A stretch of DNA of 47,607 bases from Chloroflexota bacterium. GTDB taxonomy: Bacteria > Chloroflexota > Anaerolineae > J036 > Brachytrichaceae. The translations under genes were made by a program, and so were the position numbers. Under the pieces are notes generated by a model. That model had not been told where the DNA came from and made no database searches. It saw nothing but the letters and a program-made list of their open reading frames with translations. Position 1 is the stretch's first letter, and each line of letters starts with the position of its first letter. The stretch covers positions 1-47,607 of the forward strand of contig JAJYKL010000023.1 in the NCBI GenBank assembly GCA_021788625.1, written 5' to 3'. Shown piece after piece: positions 1 through 9,030 of the stretch.

Positions 1-112
1 ATCATGTTGAGCATTCATGGTGAGCTTGTCGAACCATCCTTCAGCATGCTCAGGACGATCATGTTGAGCATTCATGGTGAGCTTGTCGAACCATCCTTCA
101 GCATGCTCAGGA
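1..112. repeat. Two tandem copies of a 57-bp palindromic repeat
   Basis: A 57-bp unit occurs twice head to tail, the second copy beginning at base 58. Each unit has nested inverted repeats: outer arms TGAGCAT/ATGCTCA and inner arms ATGGT/ACCAT around a GAGCTTGTCGA core, so each copy could fold as a long hairpin. A related sequence with an internal deletion lies at 12783-12816. The structure resembles REP-type intergenic repeats. Whether it is mobilised by a RAYT transposase cannot be judged here, since none is in the window. Confidence 0.85.
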
Positions 113-274
113 TAAATGCCCAATACCTTGTTTGCAATTGCAAACCACATTAAGCACGCGCGATTCCACCTTCCCTTACACGTTCGTCGACGAATAGTTG
201 ACATGCCAGGACAACCAAATGATGACAGAAACAGAATCATCTAAACCGATTTACGTCGCGTTACGGGACCGTCT

Positions 275-820
275 TTACCTTGTCGATGTGCCATCCTGAG
301 GCTGCCCAAAAGTCTGTAGGAAAGCACGTCGTGATGGTCTCCCCGGATCCTGCGTCTCGCGCTGCGCAGGAAGGTCGAGTGCCAAATAAACACTCACCTC
401 ATCACGGGCATATTCACAAAAGCCCTGGCTGGTGTAAAGCCCGATCGCGTCCCACCAGGTACGGTTGGTTTCCACCTGTACCCGCCGGAAGCCACGTTCG
501 TAAGCTGTCTGCAATAACAGCGCGACGATGGCGCGACCAATACCTCGTCTTCGGTAATCGCTTTGCACCGACACGCGAACCACCTGCGCCACACCAGGTA
601 CCAAACCAATCAACGCACCCGTCGCGACAAGGTGTCCATCCAGCTCAGCTACTACAAACAGATGTCCTGGTCTCACGTAGTGCTCGGCGATATCATCCAG
701 ATCCGGGTTAAGCGTCTGGTCGATGAAGCCGAAGTGCTCACCCAGGCCCTGCTGAATAAGCAGTTTTGCGGCCGGCTGATCGGACGGTTGGAAAGGTCGT
801 AACGTGATCGGAGCGTGCAA
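275..820 (-). CDS. GNAT-family N-acetyltransferase
   Basis: A 181-residue protein with the GNAT fold, expected to transfer an acetyl group from acetyl-CoA to an amine. The acetyl-CoA pyrophosphate loop is visible as RRRGIGRA near residue 90, after the beta-strand VAQVVRVSVQ. The downstream segments VQVETNRTWWDAIGLYTSQGF and VSVYLALDL are typical of the C-terminal half of the family. The start appears to be TTG at 820, preceded by an AGGGA ribosome site about eight bases upstream; no ATG is available there. The last 25 residues look disordered and may not be part of the fold. The substrate cannot be predicted. It is monocistronic, and transcribed on the same strand as the enzymes to its right but separated from them by about 250 bp. 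Confidence 0.8.
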   Translation of the reverse strand: MHAPITLRPFQPSDQPAAKLLIQQGLGEHFGFIDQTLNPDLDDIAEHYVRPGHLFVVAELDGHLVATGALIGLVPGVAQVVRVSVQSDYRRRGIGRAIVALLLQTAYERGFRRVQVETNRTWWDAIGLYTSQGFCEYARDEVSVYLALDLPAQRETQDPGRPSRRAFLQTFGQPQDGTSTR

Positions 821-1037
821 AGTGCAATCCCTAAATGTTATCTGGCCGCGCCAGGCCGTGTCATCTTTGTCACTAAGCCGTTACGCATCCGCCAGATTCG
901 TAGAGTCGATCAAGCAAAACAGCAACACTCTCCGTGCCCAACACTCCACCCACACCCGCAGCATGTCAGACTGTGAAGGCAATACGTGATACCAGGCCTG
1001 CACAGATCCACGGCTTAACTTCAAAGGGTCCTGGCGC

Positions 1038-1054
1038 CTGGTACAACGTACCAG
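1038..1054. terminator. Short hairpin downstream of the URO-D-family gene
   Basis: CTGGTAC and GTACCAG form a perfect 7-bp stem with a 3-base loop, about 20 bases past the stop codon of the minus-strand gene that ends at 1073. There is no strong T-tract on the minus strand, so terminator function is only a possibility. Confidence 0.25.
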
Positions 1055-1072
1055 CTTCGAGTTTGCAACCTG

Positions 1073-2344
1073 CTAGACCGGGTAATGCCCGTAGTCGCGC
1101 ACCGTCTCGTACATGGCAATCACGTTCTCCACTGGTGTCTGGGCCTGCACATTGTGGATCGGATCGAACACAAAGCCACCCCCTGGGGCGAAGATGCGGA
1201 TGCGCTCGCGCACCTCAGCGCGTACATCGTCCGGTGCGCCAAAGGGCAGCGTACGCTGTGTGTCCACGCTGCCGCCCCAGAAGGTGATTTGCTTGCCGAA
1301 TTCGTGCTTCAGTTCCGCGGGGTCCATGTGCGCAGCGGAGCACTGCACGGGATTCAGAATGTCGAATCCAGCCTCGATGAAGTCGGGGATGAGCGCGCGT
1401 ACTGAACCGCACGAGTGGATAAATGTTTTCCACGTCGTATGGGAGTGTACCCAACTGTTTACGAGTTGATGAAACGGCAGGTAAAGACTGCGGTACGCCT
1501 TGGGCGAGATGAACGGTCCGCTTTGCATGCCAAAGTCCGTGCCCGTGATGAACACCGCACTCACCTGATTGCCCACCACCCGGAAAATCTTTTCGAGATT
1601 CGCCAGGCCGATCTCGCACTGCCGGTCGAACACCTCATATACATAGTCACGCCGGCTGACCGTGCTCATATACCATTCGGCCACATCGCGGATACCTTTG
1701 GGGTGTTTCAGGTTGGGTGCGGGCACCAGGGCGATATCGCCAAAAGCCGTGCCGCCAAAGTTCGCCAGGATGGCCTTATCCGTCTGGGTCGTGATGCGTT
1801 GTGCTTCGCGTCCCAAGAATTCCAGATCTCCCGCCGTGACGGGCGTGAACTCCTCCAGGTTGTCTTCAACATTCAGGTGCTCGTCGTCGATCGGATCCTG
1901 GCGGATGATCGAGTCGAAGTAAAAGCCATCTCGTGGCATGCGCCCGCTGGCTGGGACGGTCTTATCACCCTCGGGATACATCAGAATGCTGCCGTTTGGC
2001 TCCGGGTCGATATTGAATGCCTGGGGTACAAGTGCGGGCACACCCTGCGGTGTCGTCCACGGTTTCCACCCTATGTTGCGAAAGCCAAACATGTTGGCTT
2101 CCTTGCCCAGCCCCACCACATCGATGCCAAGTTGTTCCATTAGGTCAGGGGCAATCTCGCCAAGTAACTGGTACGGCTCGACGATCTTCACCGGTGTGCC
2201 GGGTGGATCCAGATGCAAGGCCTGGCGCAGCGCGTATACGGTGTTGACATGCATGCCGGTGACCGCGCTGCCACCCAGGTCCACCGGCACTCGGTCTGGC
2301 TCCTGATGGTTCAGGCTAAGGGCGACGCGTTCTCGCGAATTCAT
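1073..2344 (-). CDS. Uroporphyrinogen decarboxylase-family protein, corrinoid methyltransferase-like
   Basis: A 423-residue protein of the URO-D/MtaA superfamily. It opens with NSRERVALSLNHQEPDRVPVDLGG, the usual N-terminus of the methyltransferase-like branch rather than of true HemE. The segment FIHSCGSV (H-x-C) followed by ILNPVQC supplies His and Cys residues where MtaA/CmuA-type enzymes bind zinc, and WGGSVDTQRTLPFG is also typical. The likely role is methyl transfer to or from a corrinoid protein or thiol; heme synthesis is unlikely. The ATG at 2344 is chosen because GAGG lies about eight bases upstream and longer versions would run into the preceding gene. It follows the ChrB-like gene by 13 bp and probably shares its transcript. 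The substrate is unknown and no corrinoid protein gene is nearby. Confidence 0.8.
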   Translation of the reverse strand: MNSRERVALSLNHQEPDRVPVDLGGSAVTGMHVNTVYALRQALHLDPPGTPVKIVEPYQLLGEIAPDLMEQLGIDVVGLGKEANMFGFRNIGWKPWTTPQGVPALVPQAFNIDPEPNGSILMYPEGDKTVPASGRMPRDGFYFDSIIRQDPIDDEHLNVEDNLEEFTPVTAGDLEFLGREAQRITTQTDKAILANFGGTAFGDIALVPAPNLKHPKGIRDVAEWYMSTVSRRDYVYEVFDRQCEIGLANLEKIFRVVGNQVSAVFITGTDFGMQSGPFISPKAYRSLYLPFHQLVNSWVHSHTTWKTFIHSCGSVRALIPDFIEAGFDILNPVQCSAAHMDPAELKHEFGKQITFWGGSVDTQRTLPFGAPDDVRAEVRERIRIFAPGGGFVFDPIHNVQAQTPVENVIAMYETVRDYGHYPV

Positions 2345-2357
2345 CTTGGAACCTCGG

Positions 2358-2795
2358 TCAGTCCGCCTTTTGCACCTGCAACCGGCACCAGGCGTACAGC
2401 GCATCGTATACCTCAAACTGCACGCTCAGATTTTCCTCGTCGCTGGGGTAGCGCTGGCCAAAGCCGGTGGCAAGGGCTTCCAACCCCCGCGCGATCGGAT
2501 CGCTATCGATATCGCTGGCTACATCGGCGGCGTGGACGATCTTGGCCATCCGCTGCAGGGCCGGGTCCGCCAGTTCGTATTTCTTGATAATGGACTCGAA
2601 GGAACAGCGATTTTGCTGGTGTCCCAGCTCCACCCCTGGGGCATCGAACGGGATGGCATGCTCCTCTTCAGCCACTTTACCAATCATGTTTTTGGGGACA
2701 AAGAGGAATTCAGCCTGGTTATCGACGAAACGCGTGATCAGCCATGGGCAGGCCACGCGGTCCACATGTACATGCGAGCGAGTTACCCACTTCAT
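2358..2795 (-). CDS. ChrB C-terminal-domain (chromate resistance) protein
   Basis: A 145-residue protein that matches the stand-alone C-terminal domain of ChrB. The diagnostic opening is RSHVHVDRVACPWLITRFVD, followed by AEFLFVP, HAIPFDAPGVELGHQ and a helical tail. In chromate operons this domain accompanies a regulator and the ChrA efflux pump. Here there is no ChrA and no N-terminal DNA-binding half, so a role in chromate is uncertain and a general metabolic function is equally possible. The start at 2795 has a strong GGAGGT site five bases upstream, so the longer reading frame is not used. It lies between an aldo/keto reductase (34 bp upstream) and the URO-D-family gene (13 bp downstream), probably one operon. 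Confidence 0.8.
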   Translation of the reverse strand: MKWVTRSHVHVDRVACPWLITRFVDNQAEFLFVPKNMIGKVAEEEHAIPFDAPGVELGHQQNRCSFESIIKKYELADPALQRMAKIVHAADVASDIDSDPIARGLEALATGFGQRYPSDEENLSVQFEVYDALYAWCRLQVQKAD

Positions 2796-2829
2796 ATTAC
2801 CTCCAGCCATCCATTTGCCCTGTCTCGTA

Positions 2830-3885
2830 TTACCTGCCAGGTGACGGGTGAGTGATCTCTCTGACACGCCGCACCTGTTCTTCTGTTAGCCTCACTCTCC
2901 CGGCTGCTGCATTCGATTCCAACTGTTGAGCCGTCGAAACCGCTGGGATCACTGGTCCCATGCCAGGCAGGGTCAGCATGTAGGCCAGCACCAATTGGCT
3001 CAACTGCAAGCTCCATTCGTGCGCCTGGTCAGCCAGGCGTTGCACCAAGCTCATCGCCTCTTCCGTCGCCAGGCGGTCAAGTGCGCCTTCATCATACAAA
3101 CGGTCACCTTTACTCACTTTGGCACGATCCAGGTAGCGCTCGGTCAGCAATCCCAGTGCCAGAGGGCTGTAGGCGATGAAAGAAATGCGTTCCCAGGCGC
3201 AGAATTCCAGTCCTCCCGGTACGGACTGGCCATGCAGGATATCGAACTGATTTTGCAGTGCCACAATCCGGCTGCGGATGTAAAGCTGCGCCTGCACATC
3301 CTGATAGGCACGCACCTGCTGAGGTGTGAAATTACTCACGCCAAAATAGCGCACCACGTCCTGTCGCACCAGGTCTTCCACAGCGGTCAGGCTCTCATCG
3401 ATCCGTGTGTCGGGGTCGTAGGCGTGGAAGTACAACAAGTCGATCGTGTCTACCTGTAACCGCTCCAGACAGGCATATACCGACTCGAGAATGTTAGTGC
3501 GAGATAGCCGGCTGTGGTTGGGTGTGCGGCCGTCCATACCCCCGAACACCTTGGTGGCGATCACCACGTTGCGCCGCTGGTCAGGGTTGGCCGTCAGCCA
3601 TCGACCGATCAGGCGCTCAGCATTGCCCGACGCGGCGTTGTATCGGTTCGCCGTGTCCCAGAATGTGACGCCCAGTTCGACTGCTCGATCGAAAATCTGA
3701 TAGGCGGTCTTTTCATCCACCCGTGCGCCGTCGCCAGTCTCGGGCAGGCCAAACTTCCACGTGCCCAGCCCGACGTTCGACGCGCGTAATCCTGAGCGAC
3801 CCAGCGCACGATAGGGCATGCCATTAAACTCGTCGCACATCCACGGTGCGTTATACAGTTCCGGATGAGGTGCCAGAAGATCCAT
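2830..3885 (-). CDS. Aldo/keto reductase
   Basis: A 351-residue NAD(P)H-dependent aldo/keto reductase with a TIM-barrel fold. The catalytic tetrad can be read: Asp in FWDTANRY with its Tyr, Lys in VIATKVFGG, and His in LLYFHAYDPDTRID. The conserved C-terminal elements LVLAYMLTLPGMGPVIPAVS and ENQ-type QLESNAAA are present. It belongs to the same broad class as the Kv-beta/YajO-like reductases that act on sugars and aldehydes. The ATG at 3885 has AGGAC upstream; a longer frame exists to 3948 but its added residues are not conserved-looking. It is the first gene of a probable three-gene minus-strand operon with the ChrB-like and URO-D-family genes. Substrate unknown. Confidence 0.87.
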   Translation of the reverse strand: MDLLAPHPELYNAPWMCDEFNGMPYRALGRSGLRASNVGLGTWKFGLPETGDGARVDEKTAYQIFDRAVELGVTFWDTANRYNAASGNAERLIGRWLTANPDQRRNVVIATKVFGGMDGRTPNHSRLSRTNILESVYACLERLQVDTIDLLYFHAYDPDTRIDESLTAVEDLVRQDVVRYFGVSNFTPQQVRAYQDVQAQLYIRSRIVALQNQFDILHGQSVPGGLEFCAWERISFIAYSPLALGLLTERYLDRAKVSKGDRLYDEGALDRLATEEAMSLVQRLADQAHEWSLQLSQLVLAYMLTLPGMGPVIPAVSTAQQLESNAAAGRVRLTEEQVRRVREITHPSPGR

Positions 3886-4270
3886 AGGTCCTATTAAAGC
3901 ATCGGCCGCGCGAAAAAGCACACGGCGGGCGCGTCTGCTGATGTCCACCTCAACGCCTCACCGAATAGACGACATCTGCAAGCCGGCGTGCCGCCAGGCA
4001 ACCGCAGCACCGCCTGCAGCCACCAGCGCCTATAAGAGTACACCATCAACCGCACACAGGCCTGGCATCTCTGGAAGCTTGGCCTGTTCATCGAGATCAG
4101 GTACACCTTCCCGAGAATGCATGGCCTAATCGAAGCACCCTTCCCGACGGGGCATTATTGGCCCTGGCACACAACCAGGACACAGCCTGCACGGTTCCAG
4201 CACATCATGCTTTGGCTTCGTCTTGCCACGGCCGTCATTCGGAATTGCACTTCGTCAACCCGTCACCACA
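3886..4270. other. Intergenic stretch, no recognisable gene
   Basis: About 385 bp between two minus-strand genes. Short frames on both strands give arginine-, cysteine- and proline-rich translations without any recognisable family, and no repeat, RNA or strong hairpin was seen. It presumably holds the promoter of the aldo/keto reductase operon, but no clear -35/-10 pair was found. Confidence 0.5.
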
Positions 4271-5089
4271 TCACTTCACCGGCTCCGGGTGGTATGGCAT
4301 GTTCATCAGTGCGATAAAGCTATCCGCGTGGTGCTCGACACTGATCGTCTGAGCCTTTGTGGCCGTACGCCGGAATACAGCTGTGCGCTGGTATGGTGCA
4401 GCGGGCAAGTGGGCAATCGGCCGGCGCGCAGAATAGTATCGCATGGCGCGCTCCGCCCCTTCGCGGATCAACATGCGCGCCTTCTCCGGGTGCCGGTGGA
4501 TCGCGCCGGTATTGCGCTGCATGTACTGCTCTTCATCCAGCTCATCACCCCGGCCCGGTGTAGTCCCGCGCTTCACGCTCACCGTTTCGATGCCCGGGCA
4601 CAAACGCTGTGCTTCCAGACAACCCGCTGAATCACCAGAGAAAAACAGGCAGGGGATGTCCAGTTCCGCCGCGCACAGCGCCAGTTGGCCAAACTCTCCT
4701 ATGGAATGCTCATTCACCGTCAGGTCCAGGTAACGGAACGATTGTGTGTGCGGCAGATGTGCATATTCGCTGCCTGATTTGGCATGCTGTCCCACCCATG
4801 CCACCGCATCGAAGCCCTGGTCGAGATTAAACGGCCAGCCCATGGCGAAACCGCGCATCAGCTCTGTGCGCGGGTCCAGCAGCAGTGGGTTGATTCCGCC
4901 TGCGCCATGGCCGTCGGCCACCAGCACTTCGGTTGCCCCTCCAGCAATAAAGCCATCAACCGCTGCACTCACTTCGTGCGTCAACAGATCCCTGGCTTGC
5001 TCATAGTAGCGCGATTCGGGCAGGCACCAGTCTTTAGAATTCAAAACGCCCGCTACTCCCTCAAGATCCGTCATCAGGTAGATGCGCAT
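4271..5089 (-). CDS. M55-family D-aminopeptidase, DppA type
   Basis: A 272-residue protein of peptidase family M55. It begins RIYLMTDLEGVAGV, in which the Asp and Glu are zinc ligands in DppA, and continues with VADGHGAGGINPL, whose Asp-Gly-His is another ligand set, then VGQHAKSG and HTQSFRYLDLTVNEHSIGEFG. DppA of Bacillus subtilis is a decameric D-aminopeptidase that uses D-Ala dipeptides; here a role in recycling cell-wall D-amino-acid peptides is likely. The ATG at 5089 has a GGAGG about ten bases upstream. The gene stands alone on the minus strand, with about 240 bp before the zinc dehydrogenase gene. No dipeptide ABC transporter, its usual partner, lies nearby. Confidence 0.88.
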   Translation of the reverse strand: MRIYLMTDLEGVAGVLNSKDWCLPESRYYEQARDLLTHEVSAAVDGFIAGGATEVLVADGHGAGGINPLLLDPRTELMRGFAMGWPFNLDQGFDAVAWVGQHAKSGSEYAHLPHTQSFRYLDLTVNEHSIGEFGQLALCAAELDIPCLFFSGDSAGCLEAQRLCPGIETVSVKRGTTPGRGDELDEEQYMQRNTGAIHRHPEKARMLIREGAERAMRYYSARRPIAHLPAAPYQRTAVFRRTATKAQTISVEHHADSFIALMNMPYHPEPVK

Positions 5090-5331
5090 TCGGTTCAAAC
5101 CTCCATGATATCAACGGTACACCAGCATGGCGCTTTACTGCAGTCATGTCGCCATGCCAGTTTTATTCAAATGTGCAGGCTTATCTATGCAAAATCCATC
5201 GACGTCCAACTGACTACCTTACCAATACATGCGCCAGTCTGTGCCGATCCCCGGCCATCACGAACCAGCAGGTGATTGGTAACGGCAGGATAGATATCGG
5301 TGTTGTTCGGCGTCTTTCCACTTCATGGTTA

Positions 5332-6360
5332 CTAATCGTGCAACTTCACCACTGCCTTCACCATCTTGCGCTCCCGCAAATCGTCGAAAGCTTGACCGAT
5401 ATTATCTAGAAGGTAGGGTCGAGCAGGGTCCAGCCAGTACTCAGCGCGCAGTCGACCCTGTTGAATTTCAGCCACCACCTGCGCGTGCGTTTCCTCTTCG
5501 TCGTAACCGCCGTTATAGAAGGTGAATGTGCCGCGCGCACGTGCGGGGTTTATGATACAGCGGCCATAATCGTCAATGCCGTAAATACCCACCACGCCTC
5601 CAGGCTTAACCAGCGACAGCGCGAAGTCCAGTTGTCCGGTTTTCCCCACCGCGTCGATGATGAAATCGTATCCTTCGGACATCTGTTTTCCGGCTGCATC
5701 CACAAGGCGGGTCTGGTGATAGTCATAGTAGGCCTGAACTCCCAATGCATGTGCTACGGGTTCGCGCAGGTCGCTGCCGATCATCGCCACGTGCGCGGCG
5801 CCCCGATTATGCGCGTGGGCTGCGAACGCCAGGCCGTTTCCGCCAGAGCCTATCACCAGGAGTGTGCTTCCCGGTCCAACTCCCATGCGTGTCAGGTAGC
5901 TTAGCGTCTCGCGCCAGGTGATAATCATAGTAGCCTTAGCCGCATCGAAGTCATGGGGCAGCACCTGGTTAATGCGAAAGGCGTCCCAATCACGCCGTGG
6001 CAGTCCATCTTCGCGCATGGCTCGATGGTCTTTGGCGATTCCATATTCGGCATAACCGCCCCAGTTGGCATCCAGTCCGTCGGCCGGTACGGCTGGTGCG
6101 CCGACCCGCGTCACCAGATCTCCCACGTGCAGGTGGCGTACGCGTTGCCCTACCGTCACAACGCGACCAATGCTCTCATGACCCAGGATCGTGGGATAGT
6201 GCACTGGCCATGGGAACCGCCCCGCTATCAGGTGCTGGTCGGTGCCAGTACATGTGGCACCGTAAAGCATTTCACATAGTGCATCATAATCACCCACTTC
6301 CGGCATCGCGATTTCACGAACGGACAGCACTCCCGGTTTTTCGACGATTGCAGCTTTCAC
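5332..6360 (-). CDS. Zinc-dependent medium-chain alcohol/polyol dehydrogenase
   Basis: A 342-residue medium-chain dehydrogenase/reductase. Catalytic-zinc ligands are visible as Cys37 in GATCTGTDQH and His61-Glu62 in LGHESIGRVV. The Rossmann motif is VIGSGGNGLAFAAH near residue 170. The lobe that normally carries four cysteines for the structural zinc (around residues 88-110) has none, as in sorbitol- and some sugar-dehydrogenase subfamilies. It should oxidise a sugar, polyol or alcohol with NAD(P). The start is GTG at 6360, with AGGATGG six bases upstream. It lies 39 bp downstream of another aldo/keto reductase on the same strand and is probably cotranscribed with it. The pair could interconvert a sugar aldehyde, its lactone or alcohol. 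Confidence 0.85.
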   Translation of the reverse strand: MKAAIVEKPGVLSVREIAMPEVGDYDALCEMLYGATCTGTDQHLIAGRFPWPVHYPTILGHESIGRVVTVGQRVRHLHVGDLVTRVGAPAVPADGLDANWGGYAEYGIAKDHRAMREDGLPRRDWDAFRINQVLPHDFDAAKATMIITWRETLSYLTRMGVGPGSTLLVIGSGGNGLAFAAHAHNRGAAHVAMIGSDLREPVAHALGVQAYYDYHQTRLVDAAGKQMSEGYDFIIDAVGKTGQLDFALSLVKPGGVVGIYGIDDYGRCIINPARARGTFTFYNGGYDEEETHAQVVAEIQQGRLRAEYWLDPARPYLLDNIGQAFDDLRERKMVKAVVKLHD

Positions 6361-6399
6361 TTTTCCATCCTGCCTCCAGGTTTACCAGACCTCCACAAG

Positions 6400-7383
6400 T
6401 CAGGCAATACCAGGGCCCCAATATTCACGACCGAATGGTAGTCCGAAGGGTTCTTCGAAGGGGCGGAAGGGCACCATGGCAGCAATCTCGTCCAGACGCT
6501 TCATTACGTCAGACGGTAGTGGTCCCTTCTCCACTGCTGCAGTGTTCTGTTCAACCTCAGCTCTTGAGCGCGCACCCATTAATGTACAGGAAATGTCGGG
6601 GTTGGAAATGATGAAACGTAAACCGGCTTCGGCAATCGGCATGTGCAGCTCGTCCAGTAAGTCGTATAAAGCGATGTACTGTGCCCGTCGTGGTGAGCTG
6701 AGCCATCGGGCGCCGTGTCTGACTTCCTGGTCATACCGGCGCGCCAGGGCTCCCTGCTGAAGTGGTGAGCCGATGACGATGCCCATTCCCAACCGCTTTG
6801 CAGCAGGAAGCACTTCGCGCAGTGCTTCGCGCCACAGCAGACTATAGTTAAACGCGGTCAATACAATATCAAACCGGCCTGTATTGATGACATGTGCCAT
6901 TTCGTATGCTGTGGTGCCGCCCAGACCAATGAAACGAATGACACCCTGGCGCTTCAAATCGTCTAGCACGTCCATCACCGCTCCCTCAAACTGCATCGGA
7001 TCTTTCCACCAGTTGTACTGACCTGGGCGATCCGGTTCATGGATCATGAGAATATCGATGGTGTCGCGTTTCAGCAGGCGCAGGCTCTCCTCTACCGATT
7101 TCATCAACCCATCCCGGTCCTGAGGGTTGAAAGGTTGCGGTCGCCCGCCCAATTTCGTTGATATCACATAATGTGTGCTCTCACCCTCCAATGCCTTGCC
7201 CAACACCTCTTCACTGTTAGCGTATCCAGGTGCTGTGTCGATATAGTTCACGCCCAGCTCCAGGGCACGGTGGATGGCGTCCCGCGCCTGATCATAACCA
7301 GAGCCATATGAAGAGACAAACAGGCCGCCCAGTCCCAGTTCACTCACCTGCAATCCTGTCTTACCAAGTGGTCTCGTTTTCAT
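6400..7383 (-). CDS. Aldo/keto reductase
   Basis: A 327-residue aldo/keto reductase, not closely similar to the one at 2830-3885. The N-terminus KTRPLGKTGLQVSELGLGG is standard. The tetrad is Asp and Tyr in YIDTAPGYANSEEVLGKAL, Lys in VISTKLGG and His in LMIHEPDR. The C-terminal half has LRFIISNPDISCTLMGARS, where the nucleotide phosphate is bound. The pattern resembles the L-fucose/D-threo-aldose dehydrogenase branch that oxidises sugars, but this is an impression, not a test. The ATG at 7383 has AAGGA nine bases upstream. It leads a two-gene unit with the zinc dehydrogenase. The region between it and the divergent HtrA gene (7384-7626) must hold both promoters; none could be read confidently. 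Confidence 0.87.
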   Translation of the reverse strand: MKTRPLGKTGLQVSELGLGGLFVSSYGSGYDQARDAIHRALELGVNYIDTAPGYANSEEVLGKALEGESTHYVISTKLGGRPQPFNPQDRDGLMKSVEESLRLLKRDTIDILMIHEPDRPGQYNWWKDPMQFEGAVMDVLDDLKRQGVIRFIGLGGTTAYEMAHVINTGRFDIVLTAFNYSLLWREALREVLPAAKRLGMGIVIGSPLQQGALARRYDQEVRHGARWLSSPRRAQYIALYDLLDELHMPIAEAGLRFIISNPDISCTLMGARSRAEVEQNTAAVEKGPLPSDVMKRLDEIAAMVPFRPFEEPFGLPFGREYWGPGIA

Positions 7384-7626
7384 ATTGGTCGTTCCTTGTA
7401 GCAGTCGACATTCATGCCATATAGCACGAATGTTATTCTATTACTCCGCCTGAATCTGGTAATGGGTGTGGTTTACGTCTATAAACACTCATCAGAATCT
7501 ATCTAATCCGCACCATATACAAAACTCAGATCTAACTTAGCCTCCATTAATATGCTGTATGGTTGTGTATGTCCATAACTGATCTGTTGTAGATAGATGT
7601 ATACAGTGTATTTCAGGGGGGTGTGT

Positions 7627-8952
7627 ATGAAACGTGATCAACTCCGGCGTGTGGGGGTGCAGGTCATCGCGGCGACGTCGCTGATCACACTCATGGTGGG
7701 ATGCAGCGCACCAACGATTCTGTTGAGCAATAGCAGCGTATCAGCTACAGAAGCGGCGCCACTGGTAGGTGATACCATCGCCGCAAGTACTGGCACTGCT
7801 ACCAGTGTGACCAGCGCCACCAGCACGGCTTCGCCTCATACTGCTGTGACGGCGGTAACAAAGGCTAAAAGTGCGCTTGCCGCAAGCACTATACCCGAAG
7901 CCACGCCTGCACCACTCACTAATGACTTTACCTTGGCGGTGCGCGATGTCACGCAAAAAGTCACACCGGCCGTTGTACAGATCACCAACGAGCAGGTACA
8001 GTACGACCAGTACAACAACCAGGGCTACAACGTGCCGGCCGGTGTGGGCTCGGGTGTCATTTATGACGCGCAGGGTCATATCCTTACCAATAACCACGTT
8101 ATTGCCGGCGCCTCGAAGTTGCTGGTCACGCTGCCCGATGGACGCGCCTTCCCGGCCAAGCTGATCGGTGCGGATCCGCTCACCGACCTGGCCGTGGTGC
8201 AGATCACCGGCACGAACCTGCCGGTAGCGCAACTGGGCAACAGCTCTCAATTGCAGGTGGGTGACTGGGTGGTGGCTATTGGCAATGCCCTGGCGCTGCC
8301 TGGCGGTCCGACGGTCACGGCGGGTGTCGTCAGCGCCTTGAATCGCACGGTGCAGGAGCCGGGCACCACCAACTCTTCTGGTTATCAAACCAGCCAGGGG
8401 CCTTTCCTGTTCGATGTCATCCAGACGGACGCGCCGATCAATCCAGGCAATTCAGGCGGGCCGTTGCTGAATCTGGCAGGGCAGGTCGTGGGCATCAACA
8501 CCCTGGTAGCCGGGCAGGCTGAGCCAGGGGTATCGGCGCAGGGCATTGGCTTTGCCATCTCGATCAACGCAGCCAAGCCCATCGCCGATCAGCTCGTTGC
8601 GACGGGGCATGTGATTCACCCCTACCTGGGTATCAGCTATGTGAATATGAACCCGGCCGTTGCTACTCAACTGGGTGTGAACCCCAATACGACCGGTGTG
8701 GCGGTGGTGCAGGTGGTGCAGGGTTCGCCCGCGCAGATAGCTGGTTTGAAGCGCCGCGATGTGATCACCGCGATAGACGGCAAGACGTTCCAGTCCGATT
8801 CGGTCCTGCAGCAGACCCTGGCATCTCATAAGCCTGGCGACACGGTTACGCTGACGGTTCTGCGCGGGACACAGAAGCTCACCATTAAGGTGACGCTGGC
8901 CGATCGACCGGCAACATTGGGGAACATATCAAGCCAGTACTCGGTTGCATAA
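7627..8952 (+). CDS. HtrA/DegP-like serine protease lipoprotein with PDZ domain
   Basis: A 441-residue S1C protease for envelope protein quality control. It has an N-terminal signal with lipobox-like MVGC (Cys26), then a Ser/Thr/Ala-rich linker to about residue 97 that would hold the protease away from the membrane. The trypsin-like domain follows with a complete triad: His157 in TNNHVIAG, Asp187 in TDLAVVQI and Ser276 in PGNSGGPL. One PDZ domain spans about residues 332-426 (YLGISYV, GSPAQIAGLKRRDVI). The ATG at 7627 is chosen over one 30 bp upstream because AGGGGGG lies just before it and it gives a proper signal peptide. Transcription ends at the strong terminator 40 bp downstream. It converges on the phage-head island. 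Confidence 0.95.
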   Translation: MKRDQLRRVGVQVIAATSLITLMVGCSAPTILLSNSSVSATEAAPLVGDTIAASTGTATSVTSATSTASPHTAVTAVTKAKSALAASTIPEATPAPLTNDFTLAVRDVTQKVTPAVVQITNEQVQYDQYNNQGYNVPAGVGSGVIYDAQGHILTNNHVIAGASKLLVTLPDGRAFPAKLIGADPLTDLAVVQITGTNLPVAQLGNSSQLQVGDWVVAIGNALALPGGPTVTAGVVSALNRTVQEPGTTNSSGYQTSQGPFLFDVIQTDAPINPGNSGGPLLNLAGQVVGINTLVAGQAEPGVSAQGIGFAISINAAKPIADQLVATGHVIHPYLGISYVNMNPAVATQLGVNPNTTGVAVVQVVQGSPAQIAGLKRRDVITAIDGKTFQSDSVLQQTLASHKPGDTVTLTVLRGTQKLTIKVTLADRPATLGNISSQYSVA

Positions 8953-8991
8953 TGCGAGCAGTTTACTGACCCTGGGGGGATTGGGGGGAGT

Positions 8992-9030
8992 GAACCCGGT
9001 TTCCATGTGAAACCGGGTTCTTTTATTTTT
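8992..9030 (+). terminator. Rho-independent terminator of the HtrA gene
   Basis: GAACCCGGTTTC (8992-9003) and GAAACCGGGTTC (9009-9020) form a perfect 12-bp stem with a five-base CATGT loop, followed directly by TTTTATTTTT. The T-tract is on the plus strand only, so it serves the protease gene. Confidence 0.95.

Noticed and set aside
1-112. Tandem repeat considered as a CRISPR array
   Set aside because: The two copies are head to tail with no spacer between them, so the pattern is not an array.
1415-2143. 242-codon plus-strand open frame opposite the URO-D-family gene
   Set aside because: It lies antisense inside a gene with clear family motifs, has no recognisable domain and no ribosome site; it is a codon-bias shadow.
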